A stretch of DNA of 64,000 nucleotides, from assembly GCA_965233625.1 (NCBI GenBank), contig OZ247499.1, forward strand, positions 6,200,001-6,264,000. Direction: 5' to 3'. Below are positions 50,601 to 58,382 of the stretch, in pieces. The stretch is from G965233625 sp965233625. Lineage in GTDB: Bacteria > Planctomycetota > Planctomycetia > Pirellulales > Pirellulaceae. Made by a program: the position numbers and the translations under genes. Each line of letters starts with the position of its first letter. Position 1 is the stretch's first letter. A model generated the notes under the pieces. It ran no database searches and was not told where the DNA came from. It was given only the letters and a program-made list of their open reading frames with translations.

Positions 50601-50815
50601 ATCTTGAAGACGTGCCCGCAGGAACGGCAAGTCGCCGCTTCGTGCTCCCGCGCGGCGTAACACTTCGGACACATCCACGGTCTGCTCTCCGAAAGCGCCG
50701 CGCCGCTGATCTTCCCGAAGATCCAGGCGATCGCCACCCACGTAAAATGCCCGCCAACAACGCAGACGATGGCGAACATCAAGAGAATGAACAGAGCAGG
50801 TATGAGGATTTCCAA
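44606..50815 (-). CDS. giant polytopic membrane protein with an N-terminal zinc ribbon
   Basis: A single 2069-residue frame, one of the largest genes in the window. It opens with a membrane helix (residues 3-40), then a zinc ribbon CPKC...CRSCGH (about 49-70), a helical segment and a Pro/Ala-rich linker (about 115-215). After that there are roughly fifty hydrophobic helices in an almost unbroken array, with short charged loops (for example RPLTDPYYLLAV, REQQDRTAGRD). No transporter signature is recognisable; DUF2339-like giant membrane proteins have a comparable helix array. The frame is intact, so it is not a degenerate gene. It lies upstream of the Rieske operon on the same strand but is separated by a promoter-sized gap. 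Function unknown. Confidence 0.85.
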   Translation of the reverse strand: MEILIPALFILLMFAIVCVVGGHFTWVAIAWIFGKISGAALSESRPWMCPKCYAAREHEAATCRSCGHVFKMNPVDAINIASRVVEVHHNRGDISTGAHQQLQDAFDAERERLLNPHLPQQAEVPQQPFAPDMRQPPAPSAYQLPAATPPAASEDWTEETPAASTSATKPSETPPPELPPLEAEMVDVHPLDAPEPEPWQQPALPPKTPLQPRKKLADLLQSFMEDKNIRWGEIVSGLLIVGCATGLVISLRATLSAIPYFEALLFMLGTAAIHGAGIYTLRKWDLQSTSRAVLIIGMLLTPLNFLAAIILSGSGDMVRPLTDPYYLLAVTVALVAFSTMTYFASTALIRSGWQRLMLAVLGPSLAMLLINRLASTEMNLWRALLLAAAPVACFTVAGVWQLIRARQWQQFSAQRVGELYRVLGLGGFALLAALALIVAKDGSIGPALAKLAPGAALAAATICAAGMMIHRRTTARQLAGTRTAGTAIALCGAALLLMGTAVAWPQADVLIAVCAVASALLLALAVAVDLPRLHGLGIAFAAFALMLLFHVLQPHYYNPVEAWEPEGRRIVFSLLMGRSSLLLIALAALTAGAGLLVRRIQPASFLHYVGAAGVMALLAGAVAGYAGFAPGAKDADLATITFVLAGAGSLAAAFFLRRKEITFAATAMLYLAMIHAADWNVTTGGWLEATGIDPQRPVVVASLSHAIVMTLLAAAAMWRSDEDRTAAGSSFRELIAPLHIAAMVSSAATLPWTLYVQYGYFDNHAAYVGCIAAVWLAAAFALHRAEIFAGFQALATTAAAFMLLAVGSRIGWWNGALIDMSFTSVQIAAAAIWCLMWTVGRRMAPHDSLSKRLLAPGWPAIDQLLLGAVTLALLVNAFASAWPGVYLELTGETVRGWGGLAALPYGAVYGPAGWIALLCVLTALAAALWNRLSAPTLLAFMLAGLAGPLMLAGWAEGVQASASMLRWSLGGYCLLLITAVCARGYLLRGAAALLPGSVSGFGPLQRRHTTSTFIAGALICCGVPVLAITLTASIRAMNGLAPGGPAEDSLFHTIGNAGNYAAPLLMMVTALCALAFRQRQPAYALGGSAVLHLVVTLGYALAMLDVKIESGVYFIQMMQWHALTLGIFSLFWLAFAWRMQPLAARDASPAKPGKLWADWPLRVQLTLGAATILLIGFIARGLTTLIYFDAKSPFYSVQFDPMMRACGEWPSFVALGLMTAAFLIWGRKQMQRWYPHTAGASLICLVALLAAVAALYDRAGMFLPFKVLTLGLLLVSFAMLLAGIFLRRQGSGFAISAAGRCRWWALAVAGAPAFGALFSSPLIASRPSLQWWSVLLGVGLTILAATPGIARRGRLAPYVSTFAACFTAASFFTAVTTGTVQPLPSMPLFIATVACMAALFWLVVQFRREQQDRTAGRDIASRFTVSQVAATTASMMGLFTVCSCLLLGTLARLMGVNDGADVSTIWGMLFAASLVTLLAVSQWDRLMKMGLPCIYACGGMLLLMGLDQWEDTPLLAVLTTTPETPPRFTILMLGVIGGVYILLTAYLWNWGSRLSQTASILGIDDPTAGLRRAGKWLPVVTLLLAVFVILIEFVVVLNFPQRWMRIVAGFAPLLAAAGIALLAQQPRRRVFQVLSLVALSCGAVLLGWADNTVRWDVLWTLSILIRLLVVLGGMAGIYALLAQRILPERFDWNRPLRWMSLSVAAAGAVALVFVLLVEAASFGKLKDFAGAPVNTGQMTAVCAVLAAMVVTLLSLAVRKTVEELRTTNAGFRTALVYASQAIIVLLCVHFYLARPQWFGGFFRSIWPFVVLSVGLIYAMLSELTRRVKLEKFDTGVLTQPLLNISLALPLLPVLALFVPAEFVYSYDSIGVSRPVVMVLAGVLYMFVSMVRKTPVAMVAGVACGNLALWTLWLDTGLNIQSNPQFWLIPPALSALIAVQWNRQRLSETVVTSLRYSCVAIIYLSSTAEMMISSAEHHLWPPMVLMALAVAGVFVGIVMRIRAFLFVSAFFVLLSIVSMVWHAARAIEHVWPWWAFGMGLGISIMVLFGLFELKRDEINGLIKRLKNWEA

Positions 50816-51004
50816 AGCTTCGTTTCCCTAAGGAATCATGGCGGCCAGAAATTCTGTCTCCCGTTCTGCAATACAAATCCCGCGCCAGAACCCGGATTAT
50901 TTTCTAAATGCCCAGCAATCAGCGAGAATTCGACCGGATGTTCCACCCTCCGCGAAAAACCGCCTGACATTTATTGTACTTGACCGTCATTCGATGCGCA
51001 TCCA

Positions 51005-51781
51005 TTAGCCAATCACACTTTGACGAATCCACTCAAGCAGACAGCCAGCTGCGACCGGGATGGCGATTCCGCACACGAATCCCCCGGCGAAATACGCTTC
51101 TGTCTGATAGCGGGGAAGCGTCAAGCGGCTGACTTTGTAGCCGTCGAGGCCGTGCGGGAAATACACGAAGGCGGCGCCAATGGGCGAAAAACCAATCACC
51201 CCGGCGCCGAAAACAAACAGCCCGGCCGTTGAAGGCATCGCCAGTGCGACGGCCGCCAGCGAGGCGAACACTCCGCCGGCGAACAAGGCTCCGCCACGCA
51301 GGGCTGCCACCTTGCCGCCGGTTTCCGGCCCGAAGAAGCAGGTCAGCAGCAACGTCATCTGCGCGGCGATCAGCGTGTAGATGGGGATGGCGTAAATCTT
51401 CAGATCGCCCGCAAACATCCAGTACGTGTCCGTGCTGGCGCTCCACATCTTGAAGAAGCTGGTCTCAAGCGTCAGCAGATTGTCACGCAGTACGAAGGGG
51501 TCAAGCAGCAGGCACATCAGCGGAATGGCGATGCCCCAGAGCAGATCCACCCACAGCCTGAGCCGGCGTGTCGTGCGGGTCTGCAGGGGGGAAACCGCGG
51601 GACGATCGCGCAATAGAAACTGAGTGGCGGCTGCGGCGACAAGCATCAGAATCGCCCCGCCGTAAATCCGCAGGGTGGAAATCAGCATGATGGCGACGCC
51701 CGCCAGCGTCATGGCAATCAGTAGAGATCGCACGCTGAACTGTTGCGATGCAGAAGCGGGCTGCTGTGGTGCTACCATCAA
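51005..51781 (-). CDS. hypothetical integral membrane protein
   Basis: A 258-residue protein with about seven hydrophobic helices after a short N-terminal Gln-rich stretch (VAPQQPASASQQFSVRSLLIAMTLAGVAIMLI). The start FSVRSLLIAMTLAGVA resembles the short leader motif seen in many planctomycete membrane proteins of unknown role. No catalytic motif or transporter signature is visible. It lies 189 bp upstream of the giant membrane protein gene on the same strand. Confidence 0.72.
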   Translation of the reverse strand: MMVAPQQPASASQQFSVRSLLIAMTLAGVAIMLISTLRIYGGAILMLVAAAATQFLLRDRPAVSPLQTRTTRRLRLWVDLLWGIAIPLMCLLLDPFVLRDNLLTLETSFFKMWSASTDTYWMFAGDLKIYAIPIYTLIAAQMTLLLTCFFGPETGGKVAALRGGALFAGGVFASLAAVALAMPSTAGLFVFGAGVIGFSPIGAAFVYFPHGLDGYKVSRLTLPRYQTEAYFAGGFVCGIAIPVAAGCLLEWIRQSVIG

Positions 51782-51883
51782 AACCGGCGGGGGGTTATGT
51801 TAAGGGGTTTGAACTTTCTGGTTGTATTCTAAAGCGACCTTCTTCAGAACAGAACCTTGTTGTTGAGGCGAGAGGAGCCGGTT

Positions 51884-52315
51884 ATGCGTTGCCGCGGTGT
51901 ACGGGGCGCCACCACCGTTGATACAGATTCTCGCGATGAAATTCTGACCGCCACCCGGCAGATGCTCGCGTTGATGATCCGCAGTAACGATATCGACCCG
52001 CTCGATGTCGGCTCTGCCATTTTTACAACAACGGAAGATCTGAACGCCGAATTTCCCGCCCTCGCGGCCAGGCAGCTGGGCTGGCTGGATGTGCCGCTGA
52101 TATGCACGCACGAAATCAATGTGCCGGGCAGTTTGCAGAAGTGCATCCGTGTGCTGCTGCACTGGAACACGGACAAGCCGCAGGACGAAATCCACCACAT
52201 CTATATCAAAGAAGCCCGGCGTCTACGGCCGGATCTCAATGATCTGCCGCCGGTTGATTTTGAAGAGCTGGAAGAATGGATCGCCGGGCAGATCGCCAAT
52301 CTCAGCGACGAGTAA
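51884..52315 (+). CDS. aroH: chorismate mutase, AroH type
   Basis: The 143-residue enzyme converts chorismate to prephenate for Phe and Tyr synthesis. The ATG at 51884 (GAGGAG upstream) gives MRCRGVRGATTVDTDSRDEILTATRQML, the AroH start with the active-site Arg in GVRGATTV. Further family features are DVGSAIFTTTEDLNAEFPALAARQLGW and VPLICTHEINVPGSLQKCIRVLLHWNT. Bacillus AroH is of similar length. It is convergent with panC, with 7 nt between the two stops. Confidence 0.93.
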   Translation: MRCRGVRGATTVDTDSRDEILTATRQMLALMIRSNDIDPLDVGSAIFTTTEDLNAEFPALAARQLGWLDVPLICTHEINVPGSLQKCIRVLLHWNTDKPQDEIHHIYIKEARRLRPDLNDLPPVDFEELEEWIAGQIANLSDE

Positions 52316-52322
52316 GCTTGTT

Positions 52323-53180
52323 TTACTGAATCACCCGGTTATCAATCAGACGCGTCTGCCCCACGCGGGCGGCCAGCAAGGCGACGACGGGCGTACAGAT
52401 TGTTTCCATCGGCGCGAGCGTATCCGGGTCAGCCAGTTCGATGTAGTCGATATCGTCGATCCGTTCTTTCTCAAATTCCTGCCGCATGCTTTGCAGAACA
52501 TGGTCGCGGCTGGTTTCGCCCTGGCTGACCATCTCCTCTGCGACTTCGAGGCTGCGATGCAGGGCTAACGCCCGCTGACGGTCTGCGGGCGACAGGTAGG
52601 CGTTGCGGCTGCTCATGGCCAGACCGTCTGGTTCGCGGACGGTGGGTAGTACGTTGATGTTGCAGGGCACATTGAGATCGCGGACCATCGCGCGGATGAC
52701 GGCGGCTTGCTGATAGTCTTTCTGGCCGAAAAAAGCTTCATCCGCGCGTGTTAGGTTCAGCAGCTTCAAGACGACCGTCGCGACGCCTTCAAAATGGCCC
52801 GGACGGCGTTCGCCTTCCAGCGGTATGGCAAGCTCTGGCGGTGTGACCTTGGTGGTGCATCCTGGCGGATACATCTCTCCGTCTGCAGGGGCAAACACTA
52901 GATGCGTCTTCAGCCCGGCTAATTTTTCGACATCCGCCTGTAGCGTGCGGGGATATTTATCCAGGTCTTCGCCAGGCCCGAACTGCGTGGGGTTTACGAA
53001 GATGGTTGCCACCACTTTGTCACAAGCTTCAACAGCAGCTTTCACCAGACTTAGATGCCCTTCGTGCAGCGCTCCCATCGTCGGGACGACGCCGATGGAG
53101 TTTCCGGCCTGCTTCCAGCGGGTTATTGCGTTGCTCAGGTCTGCAAGGGTAGTGACGACGGGCGGACTAGCTTGATTCAT
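52323..53180 (-). CDS. panC: pantothenate synthetase
   Basis: The 285-residue enzyme joins pantoate and beta-alanine with ATP. The HxGH nucleotide motif is VPTMGALHEGHLSLV (H39, H42). The second conserved loop is NPTQFGPGEDLDKYPRTLQAD. The pantoate region is FEGVATVVLKLLNLTRADEAFFGQKDYQQ, and the KMSKS-like loop is DGLAMSSRNAYL. The protein is full length. With coaB and coaC also in the window, three CoA-pathway genes occur here but in three separate loci. Confidence 0.95.
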   Translation of the reverse strand: MNQASPPVVTTLADLSNAITRWKQAGNSIGVVPTMGALHEGHLSLVKAAVEACDKVVATIFVNPTQFGPGEDLDKYPRTLQADVEKLAGLKTHLVFAPADGEMYPPGCTTKVTPPELAIPLEGERRPGHFEGVATVVLKLLNLTRADEAFFGQKDYQQAAVIRAMVRDLNVPCNINVLPTVREPDGLAMSSRNAYLSPADRQRALALHRSLEVAEEMVSQGETSRDHVLQSMRQEFEKERIDDIDYIELADPDTLAPMETICTPVVALLAARVGQTRLIDNRVIQ

Positions 53181-53300
53181 GCGAATGACGTGCGGAAACC
53201 CGCGTCCAATTGGTGAGCAATTTAACTGTTGGCGAAAAAGTGCGTAACTACAATTGAGGTAGCGACTCTGAATTTGCTTCTGTGAAACGGCCGGTTATCG

Positions 53301-54566
53301 ATGTCTCTGCGAATTTTAATGCTGCTCGAAAATGCAGGCTACCCGGATGATACGCGGGTGGTGCTTGAAGCAGAAACGCTGCAGGAAGCCGGACATCAGG
53401 TCACCGTCATCTGTCCGGGGCCGTTCCGCTCCCGGCGGACGGAGGTCATCAACGGTGTGCGGGTCTACCGCTATCAGCAGCTGCCGGAAATGGGCGGCCT
53501 GGCAGGGTATGTGATTGAATGGGGCTACAGCCTGACCGTTACGTGGCTGATTTCGCTGTATGTTCTCTTGCGCCGCGGTGTGGATGTGGTGCATTCGCAC
53601 GCCCCGCCCGACTTGTACATGGTGATCGGCCGCTTTTATAAGCTGTTGGGCAAAAAGTACGTGTTCGACCATCACGATCTATCGCCGGAACTCTATCAGG
53701 CAAAGAAGGGCGGCGGGGGCAGCAAAATGGTGGATGGCTGTCTGCGCTGGCTGGAACGCAGCGCGTGCCGTGCCGCCAATAGGCTGATTGCCACGAACGA
53801 GACGCAGCGGCAGATTCAGATTGATCGCGGCGGGGCCGATCCTGCAAATTGCTATGTCGTGCGGAACGGGCCTCACCTGCGGTTTCTGGAACCGTACGAA
53901 CCGCTGGAGGAATTTGCTTCGACGAGCAACGTGATCTTTGGCTACGTGGGCATGATGGGCGTGCAGGATGGCGTGGATTATCTGCTGAAGATGCTGCACA
54001 CGCTGCGGACGCAGCACGACCGCCACGACTTCCACTGCCTGATTCTGGGCGAGGGGCCCGCGGTTAACATGCTGAAAGAGCTGTGTGCAGAGCTTGACCT
54101 GGATGGTCACGTGACCTTTATGGGGTTTGTGCGTGGCGAACGGCTGCTGCGGGCCATTGCAACTTTCGATATTGCCGTGACCCCCGATCCCAGCAACGAA
54201 TACAACGACAGTTGCACCACCATCAAGACCATGGAATACATGGCCATGGGCAAGCCGACCGTAGCGTTTGACCTGCCAGAAAACCGCTTCACCGCGGGCG
54301 ACGCCGCCCTTTACGCGCAGTGCAACGAGATAGAGCACCTGGCGCTGCAAGCGGCAAAGCTGATGGACAACGCCGCGCTCCGGCAGCGACTGGGCGCCCG
54401 CGGCCGGCAACGTATTGAAGATCGCCTGCTCTGGGTGCATCAGGCCAAGAACCTGCTGGCACTGTACGATTCTTTCGCACCGGCGGAAGTCACGCGGCCC
54501 GTAGCATCCACCGTGAAAGAACGCGACGAGCCTATTCGCGAAACAGTACGCAGTGGCAGTGAGTGA
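53301..54566 (+). CDS. glycosyltransferase family 4
   Basis: A 421-residue GT-B glycosyltransferase. The N-terminal domain starts LRILMLLENAGYPDDTRVVLEAETLQEAGHQVTVICPG, with RGVDVVHSHAPPDLYMVIG and KKYVFDHHDLSPELY. The C-terminal domain carries GYVGMMGVQDGVDYLLKML, LILGEGPAV, VTFMGFVRGERLL and the donor-binding Glu in CTTIKTMEYMAMGKPTVAFDLPENR. It resembles GT4 enzymes of exopolysaccharide or O-antigen synthesis. No polysaccharide cluster surrounds it. The substrate is not inferable. Confidence 0.9.
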   Translation: MSLRILMLLENAGYPDDTRVVLEAETLQEAGHQVTVICPGPFRSRRTEVINGVRVYRYQQLPEMGGLAGYVIEWGYSLTVTWLISLYVLLRRGVDVVHSHAPPDLYMVIGRFYKLLGKKYVFDHHDLSPELYQAKKGGGGSKMVDGCLRWLERSACRAANRLIATNETQRQIQIDRGGADPANCYVVRNGPHLRFLEPYEPLEEFASTSNVIFGYVGMMGVQDGVDYLLKMLHTLRTQHDRHDFHCLILGEGPAVNMLKELCAELDLDGHVTFMGFVRGERLLRAIATFDIAVTPDPSNEYNDSCTTIKTMEYMAMGKPTVAFDLPENRFTAGDAALYAQCNEIEHLALQAAKLMDNAALRQRLGARGRQRIEDRLLWVHQAKNLLALYDSFAPAEVTRPVASTVKERDEPIRETVRSGSE

Positions 54567-54593
54567 GCGTCGCAGCCGGACGGTTAACGCAGC

Positions 54594-56192
54594 CTACTCG
54601 CCGGTCAAAGCCGGTTCGTCTTCGTAAGTGCGAGAGCCGCTTTCGCCACGGGCGGATTTGTCCAAGGCAATCTGATACAGCTCCTGGCCGTGCGGCGTGG
54701 GATATTCGCCAGTGATACAGGCCTGACAAAGCTGGTCGCTGTCAAACTTAGTCGCCCGTGCGACAGAGGTGACGGGCAGATAACGTAGCGAATCGGCGCC
54801 AAGCTCCGCGGCCATTTCTTTCTGCACTTCGTCATTCAGTTCGCGGCCCTTGAGAAATGCGGGGGCGAACAGTTCGTCGACCGTGGACATATCGATGCCA
54901 TAGAAGCACGGCGCGACAATGGGCGGGCAAGCCACGCGGACATGAATCTCCTTGGCGCCGCCTGCTTCGCGGATGCGGTCCAGCAGCACACGCATGGTCG
55001 TAGAGCGGACAATCGAGTCTTCCACCAGGATCACGCGTTTGCCGTCCAGCACTTCGCGAAGCGGTGTGTACTTAGCCTGCACTTTACGGACGCGGCCGCC
55101 GGCGCCTTCAATAAACGTGCGGCCGCTATAACGGTTGCGGATCAGCCCTTCACGCGAAGGGATGCCCAGGGCGAACGCCATCGCATCGGCGGCGGCTTTG
55201 CTGGTATCGGGCACGGGCACGACGATGGTGTCTTCGTCCAGCGTTATCTCACCGCGTTGCCGTTCGATGTGGGCAAGTTCTTCGCCAAGTTTGCAACGCG
55301 CCTGATACACGCTGCGATCGTCCAGCGTGCTGGCGACATTGGCAAAATAAACCCATTCAAAGAAGCAGTGTGCGCGGCCCGTCGTGGGGGCGAAGTTCTG
55401 CACATCGAACTTGCCATTGACGATGGTAATCGCTTGGCCGGGCAACAGAGATTTGATGCTCTCAGGTTCAAAGCCCAGGTTCAGCAACGCCACGCTTTCG
55501 CTGGCGGCAGCGAACAGCGGACCTTCTTTCGCGTAGCACAGCGGCTTAATGCCCAGCGGATCGCGGGCGACCAGCATATCGCCTTCTGCATTGAGCAGCG
55601 CCAGCGTGTAGGCGCCATCGAACTTGGCGCTGATGTTGCGCATCATCTCGACAAGTGTCGGCCGCTGTTCTCCAGAGAACTCGCGGCTGATTTCGTGCAT
55701 GATGATTTCAGTATCGGTCTCACGGGCGAGGTGATGCCGGTCGTCACTCAGCAAGCTTTTACGCAACTGCTTGTAGTTGGCCAGTTGCCCGTTGAAGGCG
55801 AAGCTGAACCATTTGCGTTTTTCCACATGGTGGCGTTCGAAGGGCTGAGCGTAGCTGCGATCGTCTTCTCCGCAGGTGGCGTACCGTACATGACCGATGG
55901 CGGCGCAACCGGCGTATTCCTTCTGCAACTGCTCGCACGGCACACGGTGCGAAAGTTTGAACACCTCATTCACCACGCCTACATCTTTGTGCGTATCAAT
56001 CAGCTGGCTGCGACCCGCGTTATAGGTGGTGAAACCAGCCGCCAGCTGACCACGGTTCTGAATATCCAGCAGCATCCGCGGCATCAGCCGCGATATTTCG
56101 TCTGGTCCCTGCTCTACACATAGCGGACTCACAGTTTCGCCAGGCAGGTGATAGATCGCCGCGACGCCACATTCGTGGTTGATTTCGCTCAT
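54594..56192 (-). CDS. purF: amidophosphoribosyltransferase
   Basis: The 532-residue enzyme makes phosphoribosylamine, the first committed purine step. The N-terminal glutaminase uses C8 in MSEINHECGVAAIYH, so a short propeptide is probably removed. Further parts are GHVRYAT, FAFNGQLANY and ETDTEIIMHEISREF. The phosphoribosyltransferase domain has the PRPP loop KRVILVEDSIVRSTT (385-399) and NRYSGRTFIEG. Full length and intact. The opposite strand has a 393-codon open frame here, which is an antisense shadow. Confidence 0.93.
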   Translation of the reverse strand: MSEINHECGVAAIYHLPGETVSPLCVEQGPDEISRLMPRMLLDIQNRGQLAAGFTTYNAGRSQLIDTHKDVGVVNEVFKLSHRVPCEQLQKEYAGCAAIGHVRYATCGEDDRSYAQPFERHHVEKRKWFSFAFNGQLANYKQLRKSLLSDDRHHLARETDTEIIMHEISREFSGEQRPTLVEMMRNISAKFDGAYTLALLNAEGDMLVARDPLGIKPLCYAKEGPLFAAASESVALLNLGFEPESIKSLLPGQAITIVNGKFDVQNFAPTTGRAHCFFEWVYFANVASTLDDRSVYQARCKLGEELAHIERQRGEITLDEDTIVVPVPDTSKAAADAMAFALGIPSREGLIRNRYSGRTFIEGAGGRVRKVQAKYTPLREVLDGKRVILVEDSIVRSTTMRVLLDRIREAGGAKEIHVRVACPPIVAPCFYGIDMSTVDELFAPAFLKGRELNDEVQKEMAAELGADSLRYLPVTSVARATKFDSDQLCQACITGEYPTPHGQELYQIALDKSARGESGSRTYEDEPALTGE

Positions 56193-56431
56193 AGGAAATG
56201 GTCCGCGACAAACGCAGGCAGCCGGAAGGTCAGACGGAGAGGAAGTCTTTGCATTCTAGAAACAGCCCCCCAGACCCACAACCGGCAATCTGGGCTGTTC
56301 GCGGTTAACCACCGTCCCGGTCATTGCCGCAGTGCTGGATAACCGCTATTTTCGGCAGCTATACAAGCGGTTTCTTTTTCCGGGATCGCCCGCCATATTT
56401 TTTAGCACTATTTCGCGAAAAACAGATCACT

Positions 56432-57175
56432 ATGAGCCAGGCCGGACCCACCCCCTTCTACAAACGTGTTGTTTTAAAGCTTTCTGGAGAGAGCTTCTGT
56501 CCGGCCGGTGAGCGCGGCATCAGCATGGATGAAGTTGTATTGATCGCCCGTCAGGTGCAGGCCGCCAAGGCTGCCGGTTGCCAGATCGCCGTGGTGATCG
56601 GCGGCGGTAACATCCTGCGTGGCGCCCAGTTTACGTCGCAGGCGACGGGCAATATCGAAGAAGGCACGGCCCACTATATGGGCATGCTGGCGACGGTCAT
56701 CAACGGCCTGGCGCTGCAGGACGCGCTGGAATCGCTGGACTGTTCAACGCGGCTGACGACGGCCATTAAAATGGATGGCGTTGCCGAACCGTACATCCGC
56801 CGCCGCGCCAGCCGGCACCTGGAGAAAGGCCGCGTGGTGATTCTGGCCGCGGGCACGGGCAGCCCGTTCGTCACGACAGACACCGCCGCCGCCCAGCGCG
56901 CTCTGGAGCTTGGCGCCGATATCCTGCTGAAAGCGACGCGTGTGGATGGCGTTTATAGCGACGATCCGGAAAAAAATCCGCACGCCGAACTCTACTCCAG
57001 CCTGGATTACGACACGGTGCTCAAACGCAACCTTCGCGTGATGGATGGCACCGCCATCGCCCAGTGCATGGAGCACAGCATGCGGATTCTGGTGTTCAAC
57101 TACCGCAAAGAAGGCAACATCGAACGCGCCGTCAACGGCGAAAAAGTCGGCACGCTGATCAGCAGCGGGAAGTAG
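56432..57175 (+). CDS. pyrH: uridylate kinase
   Basis: The 247-residue UMP kinase of the amino acid kinase fold. Motifs are KRVVLKLSGESF, VVIGGGNILRGAQF (Gly-rich loop), GTAHYMGMLATVINGLALQDALESL, VTTDTAAAQRALELGADILLKAT and VDGVYSDDPEKNPHA. The ATG at 56432 gives the family N-terminus; the frame extends upstream without matching it. It is followed by a hairpin-rich repeat (57184-57220). Confidence 0.95.
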   Translation: MSQAGPTPFYKRVVLKLSGESFCPAGERGISMDEVVLIARQVQAAKAAGCQIAVVIGGGNILRGAQFTSQATGNIEEGTAHYMGMLATVINGLALQDALESLDCSTRLTTAIKMDGVAEPYIRRRASRHLEKGRVVILAAGTGSPFVTTDTAAAQRALELGADILLKATRVDGVYSDDPEKNPHAELYSSLDYDTVLKRNLRVMDGTAIAQCMEHSMRILVFNYRKEGNIERAVNGEKVGTLISSGK

Positions 57176-57183
57176 CCACTGGT

Positions 57184-57220
57184 CCCCTCGCCCCTCCGGG
57201 GAGAGGGTTAGGGTGAGGGG
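57184..57220. repeat. GC-rich hairpin repeat after pyrH
   Basis: CCCCTC (57184-57189) pairs with GAGGGG (57215-57220) around an inner CCCCTCC/GGGGAGAGGG arm. This is the common 'CCCTCTCCCCGGAGGGG...AGGGTGAGGGG' type of intergenic hairpin. It sits 9 nt after the pyrH stop and probably acts as a terminator or REP-like element. Confidence 0.6.
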
Positions 57221-57376
57221 GTAGAGTCATTAGATCGTTGTGCCGCCTGAAGGTATATACTGCAGAGGTGGACGTGTCTAAGTCGTTTCATTCACGACGG
57301 AAAACTACTTCCCAACTCCCCAAAGAAGTAAGGAAGCTTGCCAAGGCCGCAGCCAGTTATTGAGGAGATAAACAGA

Positions 57377-57853
57377 ATGAGCCAATGGGTTGAAATTTCG
57401 TTTGACTGCCTGCCGCTACGCACCGTCGGGCGGCTGGATGCTCCGCTGGATGCTTCTCCCCGCTACCGCGAATTCTGCGACCGGGTCAAAGCCGCCATCG
57501 AGAAGCATGGCGCCCACAATACCTACTACCTGTATAACGCCCACTGCGTTTATCACCTGACCAACGATGGCAGCACGGGTATGCTGTCGTTCCTGTTTGA
57601 TGGCGTGGTGCTCACCACCAGCGATGACAGCGCCGCGCAGCGTTGCGATCTGAATGTCGAGCTGCAACGGGAAACCTGCGACTGGCTGACGCAGCCTGTG
57701 GTGGAATGGTTCGCCGGTAATACGCTCAAGGCGGTCGAGGTGGAATTCAACCGTTACATCGCTGCGGGCGACCTGCAGGCAGCCAAAGAACGCGTCGAAA
57801 AGATCCAGCAGGCCAGCGACGACGCCGACGGCTTTATGGGCATGTACCTTTAG
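57377..57853 (+). CDS. hypothetical protein
   Basis: The ATG at 57377 is preceded by GAGGAGA. The 158-residue soluble protein (SQWVEISFDCLPLRTVGRLDAPLDASPRYREFCDRVKAAIEKHGAHNTYYLYNAHCVYHLTNDGSTGMLSFLFDGVVLT) ends in a helix EVEFNRYIAAGDLQAAKERVEKIQQ. It has alternating strands and helices but no recognised family. It precedes a FabZ-like gene by 68 nt on the same strand. Confidence 0.75.
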   Translation: MSQWVEISFDCLPLRTVGRLDAPLDASPRYREFCDRVKAAIEKHGAHNTYYLYNAHCVYHLTNDGSTGMLSFLFDGVVLTTSDDSAAQRCDLNVELQRETCDWLTQPVVEWFAGNTLKAVEVEFNRYIAAGDLQAAKERVEKIQQASDDADGFMGMYL

Positions 57854-57921
57854 TTTTGACTGCACCAGAAAGCTGCGTCCCTTCTTAGTAGATGGGAGAG
57901 GCGCCGCGACGAAGGAGAGGC

Positions 57922-58368
57922 ATGAGTTTAGACGCCATACACGCCGCCATCCCCCACCGCAAACCGATGCTGCTGGTGGATGAGATTGTGGAGCAATCCG
58001 AAGAAGGCATCCTCTGCCGCAAAACCTTCCACGAAGATGAATACTTCTTCCAGGGCCACTATCCGGATTTCGCACTGGTGCCCGGTGTGATTCTCTGCGA
58101 ATCCGCCATGCAGGCCGGCGCCATCTCGTTGCACGCGGCGGCGAAAAAGATTCTTGAAGACGATCCGGAAGCCAGCTCCGTCGTCCCCGTCGTTACGCGG
58201 ATGAGCGACGTGAAATTCAAAACTATGGTTCACCCGGGCGATACCATTGATCTGGATGTCAAACTCAAAGAACGCATCGCCGACGCGTTTTTCCTGCAGG
58301 CGAAGGTCACCTGCAACGGAAAAGTCGCCGTGCGTTTCGAATTCGGCTGCACGATGGTGCGAAAGTAG
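57922..58368 (+). CDS. FabZ/FabA-like 3-hydroxyacyl-ACP dehydratase
   Basis: The 148-residue hot-dog-fold protein has the FabZ active-site pair H46 in FFQGHYPDFALVPGV and E60 in ILCESAMQAG, plus an N-terminal IPHRKPMLLVDEI typical of FabZ. The start is fixed by AGGAGAGG before the ATG. It may act in fatty acid synthesis or in a secondary pathway. No fab cluster surrounds it, so fabZ is not assigned as the symbol. Confidence 0.88.
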   Translation: MSLDAIHAAIPHRKPMLLVDEIVEQSEEGILCRKTFHEDEYFFQGHYPDFALVPGVILCESAMQAGAISLHAAAKKILEDDPEASSVVPVVTRMSDVKFKTMVHPGDTIDLDVKLKERIADAFFLQAKVTCNGKVAVRFEFGCTMVRK

Positions 58369-58382
58369 AACCTGATTCGTCT

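Noticed and set aside
54942..56123. 393-codon plus-strand ORF
   Set aside because: Antisense to purF, no family features; long opposite-strand frames are expected in GC-rich coding DNA.
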